NCBI GenBank assembly: GCA_937868095.1
Contig: CALMLO010000014.1
Location: 1 to 64,000, forward strand
Reading direction: 5' to 3'
From: an uncultured Phycisphaerales bacterium
GTDB taxonomy: Bacteria > Planctomycetota > Phycisphaerae > Sedimentisphaerales > Anaerohalosphaeraceae
DNA: 64,000 bases
Made by a program: the position numbers and the translations under genes. Of the stretch, positions 36,830 through 45,310 are shown in pieces. Below the pieces are notes generated by a model. It was given only the letters and a program-made list of their open reading frames with translations, was not told where the DNA came from and did no database searches. The stretch's first letter is position 1; each line of letters begins with the position of its first letter.

Positions 36830-36858
36830 TTGTAATTGCCCTGCGGATTTGGTATAAT
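36830..36858 (+). promoter_or_regulatory. Promoter of the short transcript at 36865-36977
   Basis: TTGTAA (36830-36835) and a perfect TATAAT (36853-36858) are 17 bp apart. The interval 36592-36829, between tRNA-Phe and this promoter, contains no gene that I recognise. Confidence 0.65.
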
Positions 36859-36864
36859 TATCCA

Positions 36865-36977
36865 GTAAAATTAGGTAAAAATTAGGAATGGGGTGATGGG
36901 TAAAAGAAGGCAAATCAGGTTGAGATGATGCGCACCCGCCGGTCTGTAGAAAGGGTACAGACAGCGGGTTTTTTGTT
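36865..36977 (+). ncRNA. Candidate small RNA or attenuated leader (about 110 nt)
   Basis: A good promoter and a strong terminator lie only about 110 nt apart, which defines a short transcript. The terminator ends about 40 nt before the GLUG-protein gene, with no room for another complete promoter, so this may be the regulated leader of that gene. The 5' part has A-rich direct repeats (GTAAAATTAGG, GTAAAAATTAGG). Two tiny overlapping frames are Arg-rich: MGKRRQIRLR (36896-36928) and a frame from 36925 beginning MMRTRRSVER. I match it to no known riboswitch class. Confidence 0.5.
36934..36977 (+). terminator. Rho-independent terminator of the short transcript
   Basis: The stem ACCCGC/GCGGGT (36934-36939 with 36964-36969), continued after a small bulge by GTCTGTA/TACAGAC (36942-36948 with 36956-36962), is followed by TTTTTGTT. 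Confidence 0.85.
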
Positions 36978-37015
36978 GGAATGAATATCTCGTTTTTACT
37001 GTTGGGAGGTGTGCG

Positions 37016-38422
37016 ATGAGCGTTTCTTTTAATCAATCTATTTTTGCCGGTATTTTATGTCTTGGAGTATCGATTGGTTTCTCCGCACAAGCGGCCTCCT
37101 ATGGCGGCGGCAGCGGAACAGCAGAAAATCCATACCAGATCCGGACGCCGGAACAGATGAACACAATCGGCGTTAATCCGGCTGACTGGGGAAAGCATTT
37201 TGTCCTGATGAACAATCTTGATATGTCCGCTTATACGGGGACCCAGTACAAGATTATTGGCGAAGTATCCGCCCCATTTACAGGTGTATTCGATGGAAAT
37301 GGGCACGTCATAGCCAATTTGACTATTGCCGAAGCGCCTCAAAACTATGCTGGGCTTTTCGGCTATGTGGGTTTTGAGGGACAGGTCAAACATTTGGGTA
37401 TTGAAAACGTGAATATCACGGGAACAGCAATTGTTGGCGGTCTGGCAGGAGGGAACGAAGGTGCCCTCACATCCTGCTATGTTACCGGCTCTGTCAGCAG
37501 TTCCAGCTCCGTCGGCGGCTTGGTAGGAGAGAATGATTACGAGGGTGTCATCATGTCCTGCTGGGCTGATGTTTCTGTCAGTGGCTTCGGCTCTTCTTAT
37601 TATAATAATGTTGGCGGCCTGGCAGGATGGAATGGCGGCATTATTATATCCTCTTACGCGACGGGCACTGTCAGCGGTTCCGGCTGCGTCGGCGGTTTGG
37701 TGGGAGCCAATGGCAATTATGAGTACTTCTACTTTGGTGACGAGGACTATGGTGCCGTCATCTTATTTTGTTACGCCGCCGGCTCTGTTGAGGGTTCAGG
37801 CACTGCCGGCGGTCTGGCAGGAAGCAATAATGCCGACAGCATCATCGCCTCTTCCTACGCTCTCGGCTCTGTCGATGGTTCTGAGTATGTCGGGGGTCTG
37901 GCAGGAGGAAATAACTCTGGAAGCGTCATCATTTCCTGTTATGCGGCCGGCCCTGTCAGCGGTTCCGACTACGTCGGCGGCCTGGTGGGCTGGGATAAGG
38001 CCTCCTGGGCGGGCAGTCTGGCAGGATGGTATAATACCCCTGTTATCTTCTCCTTCTGGGATATTGAGACCAGCGGCTTAACAGCCAGTGCCGGCGGAAT
38101 AGGCAGAACTACAGCCGGCATGCAAACCCTTTCCACCTTTACTCAGGCCGGATGGGATTTTGCCGGCGAAAGCTCTAACGGCACGGAGGAAATCTGGCGG
38201 ATGTGTCAGGATGGAATTGACTATCCAAGATTATCTTGGGAATTTGCTCCCGCCGGAGATTTCGCTTGTCCAGATGGAGTAGGCCTCGAAGATTTATTCC
38301 AGTTGGCGATGGACTGGCTGACAACGGGAACTCCTTTGGCAGATTCTAATTTTGACGGAATAGTCGATCTCCAAGATATGACTGCAATGAGTGTAAACTG
38401 GGTAAAAATGGCCTATGAATAA
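37016..38422 (+). CDS. Secreted GLUG-repeat protein with dockerin-like C terminus
   Basis: The 468-residue protein has a signal peptide (AGILCLGVSIGFSAQA) and a common Phycisphaerae start, YGGGSGTAENPYQIRTPEQM, followed by a beta-helix-like region. At least seven GLUG-type motifs are visible, for example VGGLAGGNEG, VGGLVGEND, VGGLAGWNGG, VGGLVGANG, AGGLAGSNN, VGGLAGGNN and VGGLVGW. The last 50 residues contain ADSNFDGIVDLQDMTAMSVN, a calcium-loop pattern of dockerin-type repeats. It is probably an exported or surface adhesin-like or polysaccharide-associated protein; its function is unknown. GGGAGGT lies 6 nt before the ATG. The preceding terminator may control it. Confidence 0.88.
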   Translation: MSVSFNQSIFAGILCLGVSIGFSAQAASYGGGSGTAENPYQIRTPEQMNTIGVNPADWGKHFVLMNNLDMSAYTGTQYKIIGEVSAPFTGVFDGNGHVIANLTIAEAPQNYAGLFGYVGFEGQVKHLGIENVNITGTAIVGGLAGGNEGALTSCYVTGSVSSSSSVGGLVGENDYEGVIMSCWADVSVSGFGSSYYNNVGGLAGWNGGIIISSYATGTVSGSGCVGGLVGANGNYEYFYFGDEDYGAVILFCYAAGSVEGSGTAGGLAGSNNADSIIASSYALGSVDGSEYVGGLAGGNNSGSVIISCYAAGPVSGSDYVGGLVGWDKASWAGSLAGWYNTPVIFSFWDIETSGLTASAGGIGRTTAGMQTLSTFTQAGWDFAGESSNGTEEIWRMCQDGIDYPRLSWEFAPAGDFACPDGVGLEDLFQLAMDWLTTGTPLADSNFDGIVDLQDMTAMSVNWVKMAYE

Positions 38423-38596
38423 TACTCTGTCTGGATAATCATCCCCACCAGACAGATGTGACCGGTAGGAATTTAGATAACCCCTTAGGAGAGGGAGCCG
38501 GCATACCCCTGTTGCGGTGTCTGTGGCGAATCTATGAACATTGCTCACCTGAAAGCACTCAGCTGTAAATCGTCACAGATGGTGCATCTTCTGGAG

Positions 38597-38625
38597 TTGC
38601 AAAAATCTCCGGGCGGCGGTATATT
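38597..38625 (+). promoter_or_regulatory. leuB promoter
   Basis: TTGCAA (38597-38602) and TATATT (38620-38625) are 17 bp apart. The predicted leader from about 38632 to the leuB start is about 145 nt long. Bases 38423-38596 show no gene that I recognise. Confidence 0.65.
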
Positions 38626-38777
38626 ACCCTCGAATATTGAACGGGTTGCCTGTATGGCTGAATGACGCCCAAGTTGGCCGAGGTTTGGCTGGTCTATTCA
38701 GATCAGAGGGCGTTTTTGAGAACGAAATTCAGCCGATACAGCAGGATAACCGAAGAACCAGGAAAGGATTGGATTGG

Positions 38778-39863
38778 ATGAAGACGTATAAAATTGCAGT
38801 GATCGGGGGAGATGGAACAGGGCCTGAAGTAATCGCTGAAGCGGTCAAAGTGATGGATGTCGCCGCCGCCAAATTCGGGTTCAAAACCGACAAAACCTGT
38901 TTTGATTTCGGCGGCGAGCGCTACAAGCGAACCGGTGAAACCCTTCCGGACAGTGCCATCGAAGAACTGCGGAAATTTGACGCCATCCTGCTGGGAGCTA
39001 TCGGCCATCCCGATGTGCCGCCGGGCATTCTTGAAAAGGGTATTCTGCTTAAACTTCGCTTTGCCCTCGACCAATACATTAACCTGCGTCCAGTCCGCCT
39101 TTTTCCGGGTGTCGAATGCCCCATTAAAGGCAAAGGCCCCAAAGAAATTGACTATGTTGTCGTGCGGGAAAACACCGGCGACGCCTATACGGGCACCGGC
39201 GGCATTACGATGAAAGGCACACCGCATGAGGTAGCGATTCAAACCGCCGTTTACAACCGTTTTCAGGTGGACCGCTGCCTTCGCTATACCTTCGAATACG
39301 CCCGCAAGTACGGCAAAAAAGCCCGCGGCGTCGGCTCTGAAAACACCGTCGCTCTGGTCGGCAAAACCAACGTTCTCACCTATCTTTATGACCTTTGGGA
39401 ACGGGCTTTTCATGAAATGGGCCGAAAGGATTACCCGGATATCCGCCGGGACTACTATCATGTCGATGCCTGCTGCATGTGGATGATCAAGAATCCCGAG
39501 TGGTTTGATGTCTTGGTTACCGGCAATATGTTCGGCGATATTATCACGGACCTCGGCGCGATTACCCAGGGCGGAATGGGCATTGCTGCCGGCGGCAATA
39601 TCAATCCGGAGGGGGTTTCGATGTTTGAACCCATCGGCGGTTCGGCTCCCAAGTACACCGGACAGGGTGTTATCAATCCCCTGGCCGCCATCTGTGCTAT
39701 GCAGATGATGCTGCAAACGCTCGGCGAGGAAAAGGCCGCTCAAAAGGTCGAAGAGGCGGTCAAATACGTCACCGCCAACAAACTCAAATCCCTGGCCGCA
39801 GGGAAAATGGGATACTCCACCTCTCAGGTCGGAGACCTTGTTGCCGCCAAAGTGGCAGAATAA
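38778..39863 (+). CDS. leuB: 3-isopropylmalate dehydrogenase-like enzyme
   Basis: The enzyme oxidatively decarboxylates 3-isopropylmalate with NAD in leucine synthesis. The 361-residue protein has KIAVIGGDGTGPEV, the substrate-binding YINLRPVRLFPG and YVVVRENTGDAYTG. The metal-binding DVLVTGNMFGDIITDLG and the family signature region FEPIGGSAPKYTGQ are also present. The YINLRPVRL segment favours isopropylmalate over isocitrate, although tartrate-dehydrogenase-like relatives share it. I start at ATG 38778 because GGAAAGG lies upstream and the family begins at MKTYKIAVIGG. The in-frame upstream extension of 47 codons is probably leader. No leuACD is adjacent. A terminator follows. Confidence 0.9.
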   Translation: MKTYKIAVIGGDGTGPEVIAEAVKVMDVAAAKFGFKTDKTCFDFGGERYKRTGETLPDSAIEELRKFDAILLGAIGHPDVPPGILEKGILLKLRFALDQYINLRPVRLFPGVECPIKGKGPKEIDYVVVRENTGDAYTGTGGITMKGTPHEVAIQTAVYNRFQVDRCLRYTFEYARKYGKKARGVGSENTVALVGKTNVLTYLYDLWERAFHEMGRKDYPDIRRDYYHVDACCMWMIKNPEWFDVLVTGNMFGDIITDLGAITQGGMGIAAGGNINPEGVSMFEPIGGSAPKYTGQGVINPLAAICAMQMMLQTLGEEKAAQKVEEAVKYVTANKLKSLAAGKMGYSTSQVGDLVAAKVAE

Positions 39864-39871
39864 AAAACAAG

Positions 39872-39906
39872 CGGGCAGTTCACGGGGGACTGCCCGTCTC
39901 TTTTAC
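39872..39906 (+). terminator. Terminator after leuB
   Basis: CGGGCAGT (39872-39879) and ACTGCCCG (39889-39896) form an 8-bp stem followed by TCTCTTTT. Confidence 0.8.
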
Positions 39907-39934
39907 AACCCATGCTCGGAAAGGAGACTGGAAT

Positions 39935-42349
39935 ATGGGCACGTTTCGTTTGAATTGTCTGCTTGTCGGAGTGATGTTCTCTTTCATGGCAATCCCTCTT
40001 TTTGCCGCTGCTCCGACACAAAATCTTCTTCAAAACCCCTCTTTCGAAAGCGGCACGCCGAACAATCCGGAGCACTGGATACGGTCCGTCTGGTCCGGTC
40101 ATGCCGAAGTCCTCACTGTGAAAGAAGGCCGCCACGGCACCATGTGTGCCAAAATCATTCATAAGGAAGGGGCCGACTCGGCCTGGTCGCAGACGGTTTC
40201 GATTCAGAAATGGGGGCGCTACCGCTTGTCCGGCTGGGTCAAAACCGAAAATGTCGCTGCAACGACGGGGCGCGGCGCCCTGCTGAACATCCACGGGCTG
40301 GAGGGCGCCGAGACCAAGGCCCTGACCGGCACCAACGACTGGACACGTCTGCAATGTGAATTTGACATTGCCGGCATCAACCAGCTGATGGTCAACTGTC
40401 TCTTCGGCGGCTGGGGGCAGGCCTCAGGAACCGTCTGGTTCGATGATATTTCCCTCGAACTGATTCAGGAAAAGAAGCCGGGTTCGGAAACGATTGCCGC
40501 GACCATCCAAATCGACGCCGCCCAGCCGTCCGAGCCCATTTCAAAATACATCTATGGGCAGTTTATCGAACATCTCGGACGCTGCATCTACGGCGGCATC
40601 TGGGCGGAAATGCTCGAAGACCGAAAGTTCTATTTTGCTGTGCCTGCCTCCCGCGACATCTGGCGGATGACACGTGAGCAGGCCCGTGTTCTGGCCGATT
40701 CTCCGTGGAAAGTCATCGGCTCGCCGGAGGCGGTCTCAATGACGACGGATTCGCCTCTGTCCGGCAGGCACTGCCCGCGCATCTCGCTTTCGAGCGGACA
40801 GGCCGGCATTTTTCAGGAAGAACTGGCCCTGCTGCGGGGCAAAGACTATACGGGACGGGTGGTTCTTCGCGGCAGCGGCTCTGCGGTGCCCATCCAGGTC
40901 CGGCTCGTCTGGGGCGAAGGCCCGCAAGGGGCTCAGACCGTGACAATTTCTTCCCTGACGGAATCCTTTACGGCCTATCCGCTGACATTTCGGGCCGGAG
41001 CCGACACGGAAAATGGCCGGCTGGAGATTGTCGGCACCGGCAAGGGCACGTTTGATATTGGTGCGGTCTCGCTGATGCCTGCCGACAATGTCAAGGGCTT
41101 TCGCAAGGACACTCTCGAACTGCTCCGCCAACTCAACAGCCCTGTGTACCGCTGGCCCGGCGGCAACTTTGTAAGCGGCTATGATTGGCGGGACGGGCTG
41201 GGCGAGCGCGACCGGCGTCCCACACGAACCAACCCCGCCTGGACAGGCATTGAAACCAACGATGTCGGCATTGATGAGTTTGTCGAACTGTGCCGGCTGA
41301 TCAATGCGGAGCCGATGATTGCCGTCAATACCGGTTTCGGCGATGCCTACTCGGCCGCTGCCGAGGTTGAATACTGCAACGGCTCTGCCGAAACGCTCAA
41401 CGGCAAATGGCGGGCCGCAAACGGCCATCCCGAACCCTACGGCGTCAAATGGTGGTGCGTCGGCAACGAGATGTTCGGACGCTGGCAGCTGGGCTATATG
41501 GACATCGGCCATTATGTGCTCAAGCACAATTGGGTCGTGGAGAAGATGCGGCAGGTGGACCCGACTATCAAAACTATTGCGGTCGGCGATGTCGGCAACT
41601 GGTCTGAGCAGATGCTCCGCCATTGTGCGGATTATATGGACCTCATCAGCGAGCATTTTTACTGCCAGACGAGGCCCGACCTGACCGCTCACGTCCGCCA
41701 GATTCCCGATGCCATCCGCGGGAAATGCCAGGCCCACCGCCGCTACCGCAGCGAAATCCCCTCGCTGCAGGGCAAGGACATCCGCATTGCGATGGATGAA
41801 TGGAACTATTGGTACGGCCCGCACGTCTTCGGCGAACTGGGGACCCGCTACTTTATGAAAGACGCGCTCGGCATCGCGGCCGGACTCCACGAGTATTTCC
41901 GCAGTACGGACATCTGCTTTATGGCCAACTATGCCCAGACGGTGAACGTCATCGGCTGCATCAAGACTACGAAGACCGCGGCCGGCTTCGATGCCACCGC
42001 CTATCCGCTGATGCTTTACCGCAAGGAGTTTGGAACGATTCCGCTGAAGGTCTCCGGGTGGGATGAAAAATTGGATGTTTCCGCGGCCCTGACCGAAGAC
42101 ACCCGAACCCTGACGATCGGCTTTGTCAATGCGACATTCGACAGTTATCAGGTCAAGGTGGACATCCAGTCCCTGAAGGCCTCCGGCAAGGCGCAGGGCT
42201 GGGTGATTGCTCACGAAGACCCGTTGGCCTTCAACGAGCCGGGCCAGCCGCCTGTAATCGACATCCAGACGCTGCCTGCGGCGGACTGGACAGGCAATGT
42301 TACCCTAAAGCCGATAAGCATCACCCTTTACAAAATACCGGTTCGCTGA
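39935..42349 (+). CDS. Exported GH51 alpha-L-arabinofuranosidase with N-terminal CBM4-like domain
   Basis: The 804-residue protein has a signal peptide (GVMFSFMAIPLFAAA) and a carbohydrate-binding module of the CBM4/9 type (NLLQNPSFESGTPNNPEHW) over about residues 28-180. The GH51 catalytic region starts near SKYIYGQFIEHLGRCIYGGI, with a second jelly-roll segment in between, and contains SPVYRWPGGNFVSGYDWRDG. The acid/base Glu is in WCVGNEMFGRW and the nucleophile Glu in IAMDEWNYWYGP. A C-terminal beta-sandwich ends in PISITLYKIPVR. It should release arabinose from arabinan or arabinoxylan outside the cytoplasm. AAAGGAG precedes the ATG, and terminators flank the gene on both sides, so it is a single-gene unit. 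Confidence 0.94.
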   Translation: MGTFRLNCLLVGVMFSFMAIPLFAAAPTQNLLQNPSFESGTPNNPEHWIRSVWSGHAEVLTVKEGRHGTMCAKIIHKEGADSAWSQTVSIQKWGRYRLSGWVKTENVAATTGRGALLNIHGLEGAETKALTGTNDWTRLQCEFDIAGINQLMVNCLFGGWGQASGTVWFDDISLELIQEKKPGSETIAATIQIDAAQPSEPISKYIYGQFIEHLGRCIYGGIWAEMLEDRKFYFAVPASRDIWRMTREQARVLADSPWKVIGSPEAVSMTTDSPLSGRHCPRISLSSGQAGIFQEELALLRGKDYTGRVVLRGSGSAVPIQVRLVWGEGPQGAQTVTISSLTESFTAYPLTFRAGADTENGRLEIVGTGKGTFDIGAVSLMPADNVKGFRKDTLELLRQLNSPVYRWPGGNFVSGYDWRDGLGERDRRPTRTNPAWTGIETNDVGIDEFVELCRLINAEPMIAVNTGFGDAYSAAAEVEYCNGSAETLNGKWRAANGHPEPYGVKWWCVGNEMFGRWQLGYMDIGHYVLKHNWVVEKMRQVDPTIKTIAVGDVGNWSEQMLRHCADYMDLISEHFYCQTRPDLTAHVRQIPDAIRGKCQAHRRYRSEIPSLQGKDIRIAMDEWNYWYGPHVFGELGTRYFMKDALGIAAGLHEYFRSTDICFMANYAQTVNVIGCIKTTKTAAGFDATAYPLMLYRKEFGTIPLKVSGWDEKLDVSAALTEDTRTLTIGFVNATFDSYQVKVDIQSLKASGKAQGWVIAHEDPLAFNEPGQPPVIDIQTLPAADWTGNVTLKPISITLYKIPVR

Positions 42350-42377
42350 TTCTGCCGGAGCAAATCTGGATTGAAAG

Positions 42378-42414
42378 CGCCGGGGAGGCCATTGCTGCCC
42401 CGGCGTTTTTCTTT
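42378..42414 (+). terminator. Terminator after the GH51 gene
   Basis: CGCCGGGG (42378-42385) and CCCCGGCG (42398-42405) form a perfect 8-bp stem followed by TTTTTCTTT. The rest of the gap up to 42661 shows nothing that I can identify firmly. Confidence 0.88.
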
Positions 42415-42661
42415 ATCCTTACAAGGCCGCAGTGATCATCCTGCCGAGCCGAAGACGCGGATGTGCTCGGCGTTGCAGAGGCGGGCGATACGGAGGATAG
42501 GCCCTCTTTTTTGTCGTATATCTGAAAGCGTTACCATATCCTGCATATTATCGGATTGTCTGGAGGATTCCCGTTATCTGTTTCTGATTTCCCCTTAACC
42601 GCGGCCCTGAGGCGGCCGATAAAAAAGGGGACATAGGGTCTATCGGAAGACAAGTTTCATC

Positions 42662-43060
42662 ATGGAAAATTGTAAATACGGCACAAAATCCGGCTTGGCC
42701 GGCGGGCGAGGGTTCTCGATGGTGGAACTGCTGATTGTGGTTGCGATCATCGGCATCCTGGCCGCCATCGTCATCCCCGAGTTTCAAAGCCACTCTCAGC
42801 AGGCCAAAGAAGCCGTCGCCAAAGAAAACCTCCGCATACTCCGGGAGTATCTCAGACTCCGGATGGGAGAAGGTCAAGACATCACGTTAAGCAGTATCCC
42901 TAAAAATCCCTTTAATAATCTGAATACGATGCGGAGCATAACTGACGAATGGCCCGGTCCCACCGGAGAATACGGATGGCATTACAGACTTTCGGATCAG
43001 GAAGTAAAACTTGACTGGCCCGGTCTGGATTCTGCCGGCAAGCCGTATTATGACTACTGA
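42662..43060 (+). CDS. Type II secretion/type IV pilin-like pseudopilin (GspG-like)
   Basis: The 132-residue protein has a prepilin leader (GRGFSMVELLIVVAIIGILA) with Gly-Phe at the cleavage site and Glu at +5. A long N-terminal helix continues through AIVIPEFQSHSQQAKEAVAK. The globular part is short and ends in GKPYYDY, a C-terminal form seen in planctomycete pseudopilins. It would be processed by a prepilin peptidase and assembled in a pilus-like structure. No secretion genes are adjacent; a GspF-like gene lies 13 kb away. It is convergent with the PEP-CTERM gene. Confidence 0.88.
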   Translation: MENCKYGTKSGLAGGRGFSMVELLIVVAIIGILAAIVIPEFQSHSQQAKEAVAKENLRILREYLRLRMGEGQDITLSSIPKNPFNNLNTMRSITDEWPGPTGEYGWHYRLSDQEVKLDWPGLDSAGKPYYDY

Positions 43061-43083
43061 TTGTCTTTGGAGCGGTGCGGGGC

Positions 43084-43596
43084 TTATTTGCGGCGAAGGA
43101 GCAGTCCGCCCAAGGCCAGCAGCGCCATCGCTGACGGTTCCGGGATTATCGTGATGAAACTGGTCATACTTCCTGCAGAGCCGGAGCCGCCCTTGGGCTC
43201 ATACAATTCGATCACACCAGCCCGTTCCACCTGCAAGACCACGGAAACGCCTACACTGCCGGCCGGCAGCGGATTTACAGACACCGTGTTAATGAAGGTG
43301 CCGTATTTGCCGTCCATAGATACTTGATAAGGCACACCGTTGATATTATTGCCGACGACCGTGCCAATCTTGGGCGCGCAAATCAGCGTTCCGGCGTTGC
43401 TTACAAGCAGCCAGTAGCTGCCATCTAAAAAAGCGAATGGTTTTGTGTTAAGAATATCGAAGTGGATTTCGTCTCCCCGTGCGGCGGTGATTTCCTGCCC
43501 ATCCAACGACAGGGTCAGCAGGCCGGCGCTTGCCGCCGATGCTGCTGCGAGAACCAGAACCAATACCGCCCATTTCTTCATTGTCAATTTTTTCAT
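43084..43596 (-). CDS. PEP-CTERM sorting-domain protein (170 aa)
   Basis: An N-terminal signal peptide (KWAVLVLVLAAASAASA) is followed by a small beta-rich domain and the C-terminal signal IIPEPSAMALLALGGLLLRRK. That gives the PEP motif, one hydrophobic helix and a basic tail, the substrate signature of exosortase/PEP-CTERM systems. The exosortase is not in this window. The start at 43596 has AAGGAG 5 nt upstream; a GTG two codons earlier is also in frame. The tail resembles that of the PEP-CTERM protein at 44698-45237, while the mature domains differ. The function is unknown. Confidence 0.9.
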   Translation of the reverse strand: MKKLTMKKWAVLVLVLAAASAASAGLLTLSLDGQEITAARGDEIHFDILNTKPFAFLDGSYWLLVSNAGTLICAPKIGTVVGNNINGVPYQVSMDGKYGTFINTVSVNPLPAGSVGVSVVLQVERAGVIELYEPKGGSGSAGSMTSFITIIPEPSAMALLALGGLLLRRK

Positions 43597-43785
43597 CCTC
43601 ACTCCTTTCCTTTATTTGAACAACTGCTTGTCCTGTACATTGCCCCCCCTGCTGATTTCAGACCGACCGGCGTTGGAGCATTGCTGCACTGTTAACAACG
43701 GCAATACTCCAATTTCGGCAGATTGTCAAGAAAAATTAAGTGCAGGCGGGCACGCCGGGCCTGAAAACCGCCGGACAGCCGGCAG

Positions 43786-43872
43786 CGCGGGCGGGACAGC
43801 GGAGCTGCCGGAAAGTCGGCGGCGGGGGCGGGGCAGCGGAGCGGCTGGAAAGTCGGCGGCGGGGGCGGGGCT
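43786..43872. repeat. GC-rich 37-bp direct repeat
   Basis: About two copies of a G-rich unit of period 37 bp contain GAAAGTCGGCGGCGGGGGCG, starting at 43811 and 43848, with a partial third unit upstream. It fills part of the gap between the PEP-CTERM gene and the 3' end of the next lipoprotein gene (43597-43908). No gene is seen in that gap. Confidence 0.75.
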
Positions 43873-43908
43873 TACGGCCAGCCTGAGACGGGTTTTTTGG
43901 AGGGGGGC

Positions 43909-44532
43909 TTAGGGTTTGCCGGCGGGCAGGGGGACTTTTTTGAATGTTATCTCCCCTTGGTCCTCATCGCCCGGGTGGGAGGGCAGTTTGTAATCCAGAT
44001 ACTTCTGGTCGCTTGTTGAGGCAATGTATTCAGGAAAACTAATCCACTGCACTGTCCAGGTCTGCTGACCCTTTGCCGGCGGCTGTCCGATAAACAGATC
44101 GCGGCTGGAGCCGCGGACAACATCGCCGGCTCCCAAATGATAGACAAACTCTTCAATATTGATTTCGATGGTTACCAGATTGGCGGCGGCGTCATACTGG
44201 GTGTACCATGGCCCGGGCTTGACGGCGGCAAAGCCGTCGTTGATGAGAGGGAATGCGGCTGTCCGGCCGGCCTGTATGTCGGCCCGTCCGATGGTATGGC
44301 GGATTTTGGAGACGGTTCCGTCCTTTTCGATGCGGAGAATCCAGCCGTGTTCTTCGTTCTCCCAGACGCCGGCTAAGGAGGCGGGGAACTTTGCGGCTCC
44401 GATCAGAATGACCCGGCTGGTGGGCTGCGAATCATCACCGGGGGAAGAGGGGGCGGCGGCGTTCTGCACGCTGCGATGACAGCCGGCCAGCAGGAAACAA
44501 GCAGCAAAAGCCAACAGCACAGTCCGCTTCAT
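43909..44532 (-). CDS. Hypothetical lipoprotein (207 aa)
   Basis: The N terminus KRTVLLAFAACFLLAGC is a clear lipoprotein signal with the lipobox LAGC. The mature protein has a Ser/Pro linker and then a domain with LAGVWENEEHGWILRIEKDG, the strand pattern of small lipocalin-like or 'lipoprotein of unknown function' folds. It ends with GEITFKKVPLPAGKP. I do not recognise the family. The start at 44532 is set by GGAGT 5 nt upstream; a 24-codon in-frame extension is rejected. It is downstream of the PEP-CTERM gene at 44698, from which it is separated by a terminator. Confidence 0.8.
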   Translation of the reverse strand: MKRTVLLAFAACFLLAGCHRSVQNAAAPSSPGDDSQPTSRVILIGAAKFPASLAGVWENEEHGWILRIEKDGTVSKIRHTIGRADIQAGRTAAFPLINDGFAAVKPGPWYTQYDAAANLVTIEINIEEFVYHLGAGDVVRGSSRDLFIGQPPAKGQQTWTVQWISFPEYIASTSDQKYLDYKLPSHPGDEDQGEITFKKVPLPAGKP

Positions 44533-44607
44533 CGGCGACTCCTTAGCATAGGATTTCGGTTTTGTTTTGCGGAGTATGATAACAAGGCGGCGGCGGCGGT
44601 TCAAACA

Positions 44608-44642
44608 AAAAAAGCCCTCTCTTTATCAGAGAGGGCTTTTTC
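44608..44642 (-). terminator. Bidirectional-type terminator after the PEP-CTERM gene
   Basis: AAAGCCCTCTC (44611-44621) and GAGAGGGCTTT (44629-44639) form an 11-bp stem with A/T runs on both sides. It lies 3' of the minus-strand gene at 44698-45237. Confidence 0.88.
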
Positions 44643-44697
44643 GTGTGTTCACAACGCGTTCGTTAAACGCTTCTGGTTCTTGTGTCAACCCTTCGGC

Positions 44698-45237
44698 TTA
44701 TTTGCGGCGAAGGAACAGACCGCCCAGACCCAGCAGAAGCATCGTTGCCGGCTCCGGTACAACATAAGCAGTGGCAAGAATCTCCATCGTGTCAAAATCG
44801 GCTACATCAATCCGCCCTATAAGTTGCGAGGGGTCTGCAGGGCGCTCTGCTTTATAGGTAACCCCTTCGACATTGAACCGAGCGGTCCAATAAGGACCTG
44901 GCTGGAGAAAACCTTTCTGTGACGAAGCGATAGTAATTGAGTACGCCGCTACCTCACTGAAATCATCTATGCCTAAATCCGAACCGGGGACATTTCCAAT
45001 TGTATCATCAAACCTATTGAGGTCACCAAACTGATGATACTCATAGGTCCAAGGTATGCCCGCTGGTGAAACGAAAACCATCACAGGTGTCGCTAAACCA
45101 TCCAGAGATAGGAGCGTAATCCCGTTGACCGGATCAATCTGAAAGTCCACTTGCTGCCCCTTGCTTAGCGTAAAACCTGCACTCGCCATTGAGCCGAATC
45201 CAAGAACCAGAATCAACGTTAGCAACTTCTTCATCAT
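44698..45237 (-). CDS. PEP-CTERM sorting-domain protein (179 aa)
   Basis: A signal peptide (KKLLTLILVLGFGSMASA) is followed by a mature domain starting FTLSKGQQVDFQIDPVNGI. The C terminus VVPEPATMLLLGLGGLFLRRK is a textbook PEP-CTERM signal. The protein is probably cleaved and anchored or released by an exosortase encoded elsewhere. The start at 45237 follows AAGGAG by 7-8 nt; an 11-codon upstream extension is unlikely. The tail shares GGLFLRRK with the neighbouring PEP-CTERM protein (GGLLLRRK), but the mature domains are not obviously similar. Confidence 0.92.
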   Translation of the reverse strand: MMKKLLTLILVLGFGSMASAGFTLSKGQQVDFQIDPVNGITLLSLDGLATPVMVFVSPAGIPWTYEYHQFGDLNRFDDTIGNVPGSDLGIDDFSEVAAYSITIASSQKGFLQPGPYWTARFNVEGVTYKAERPADPSQLIGRIDVADFDTMEILATAYVVPEPATMLLLGLGGLFLRRK

Positions 45238-45310
45238 CGACGTTCTCCTTACAATTGTTCGAACAATCATTTAACTTCCCGCGTGTGAAGTGTGTGTCGT
45301 TTTTATGCAA

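Noticed and set aside
36632..37036. 134-codon minus-strand frame overlapping the short transcript
   Set aside because: It is rich in Ser and Pro, has no motif and conflicts with the promoter, terminator and GLUG start on the other strand.
38428..38454. Hairpin TGTCTGG/CCAGACA after the GLUG gene
   Set aside because: The loop is 13 nt and no T-run follows, so I do not call it a terminator.
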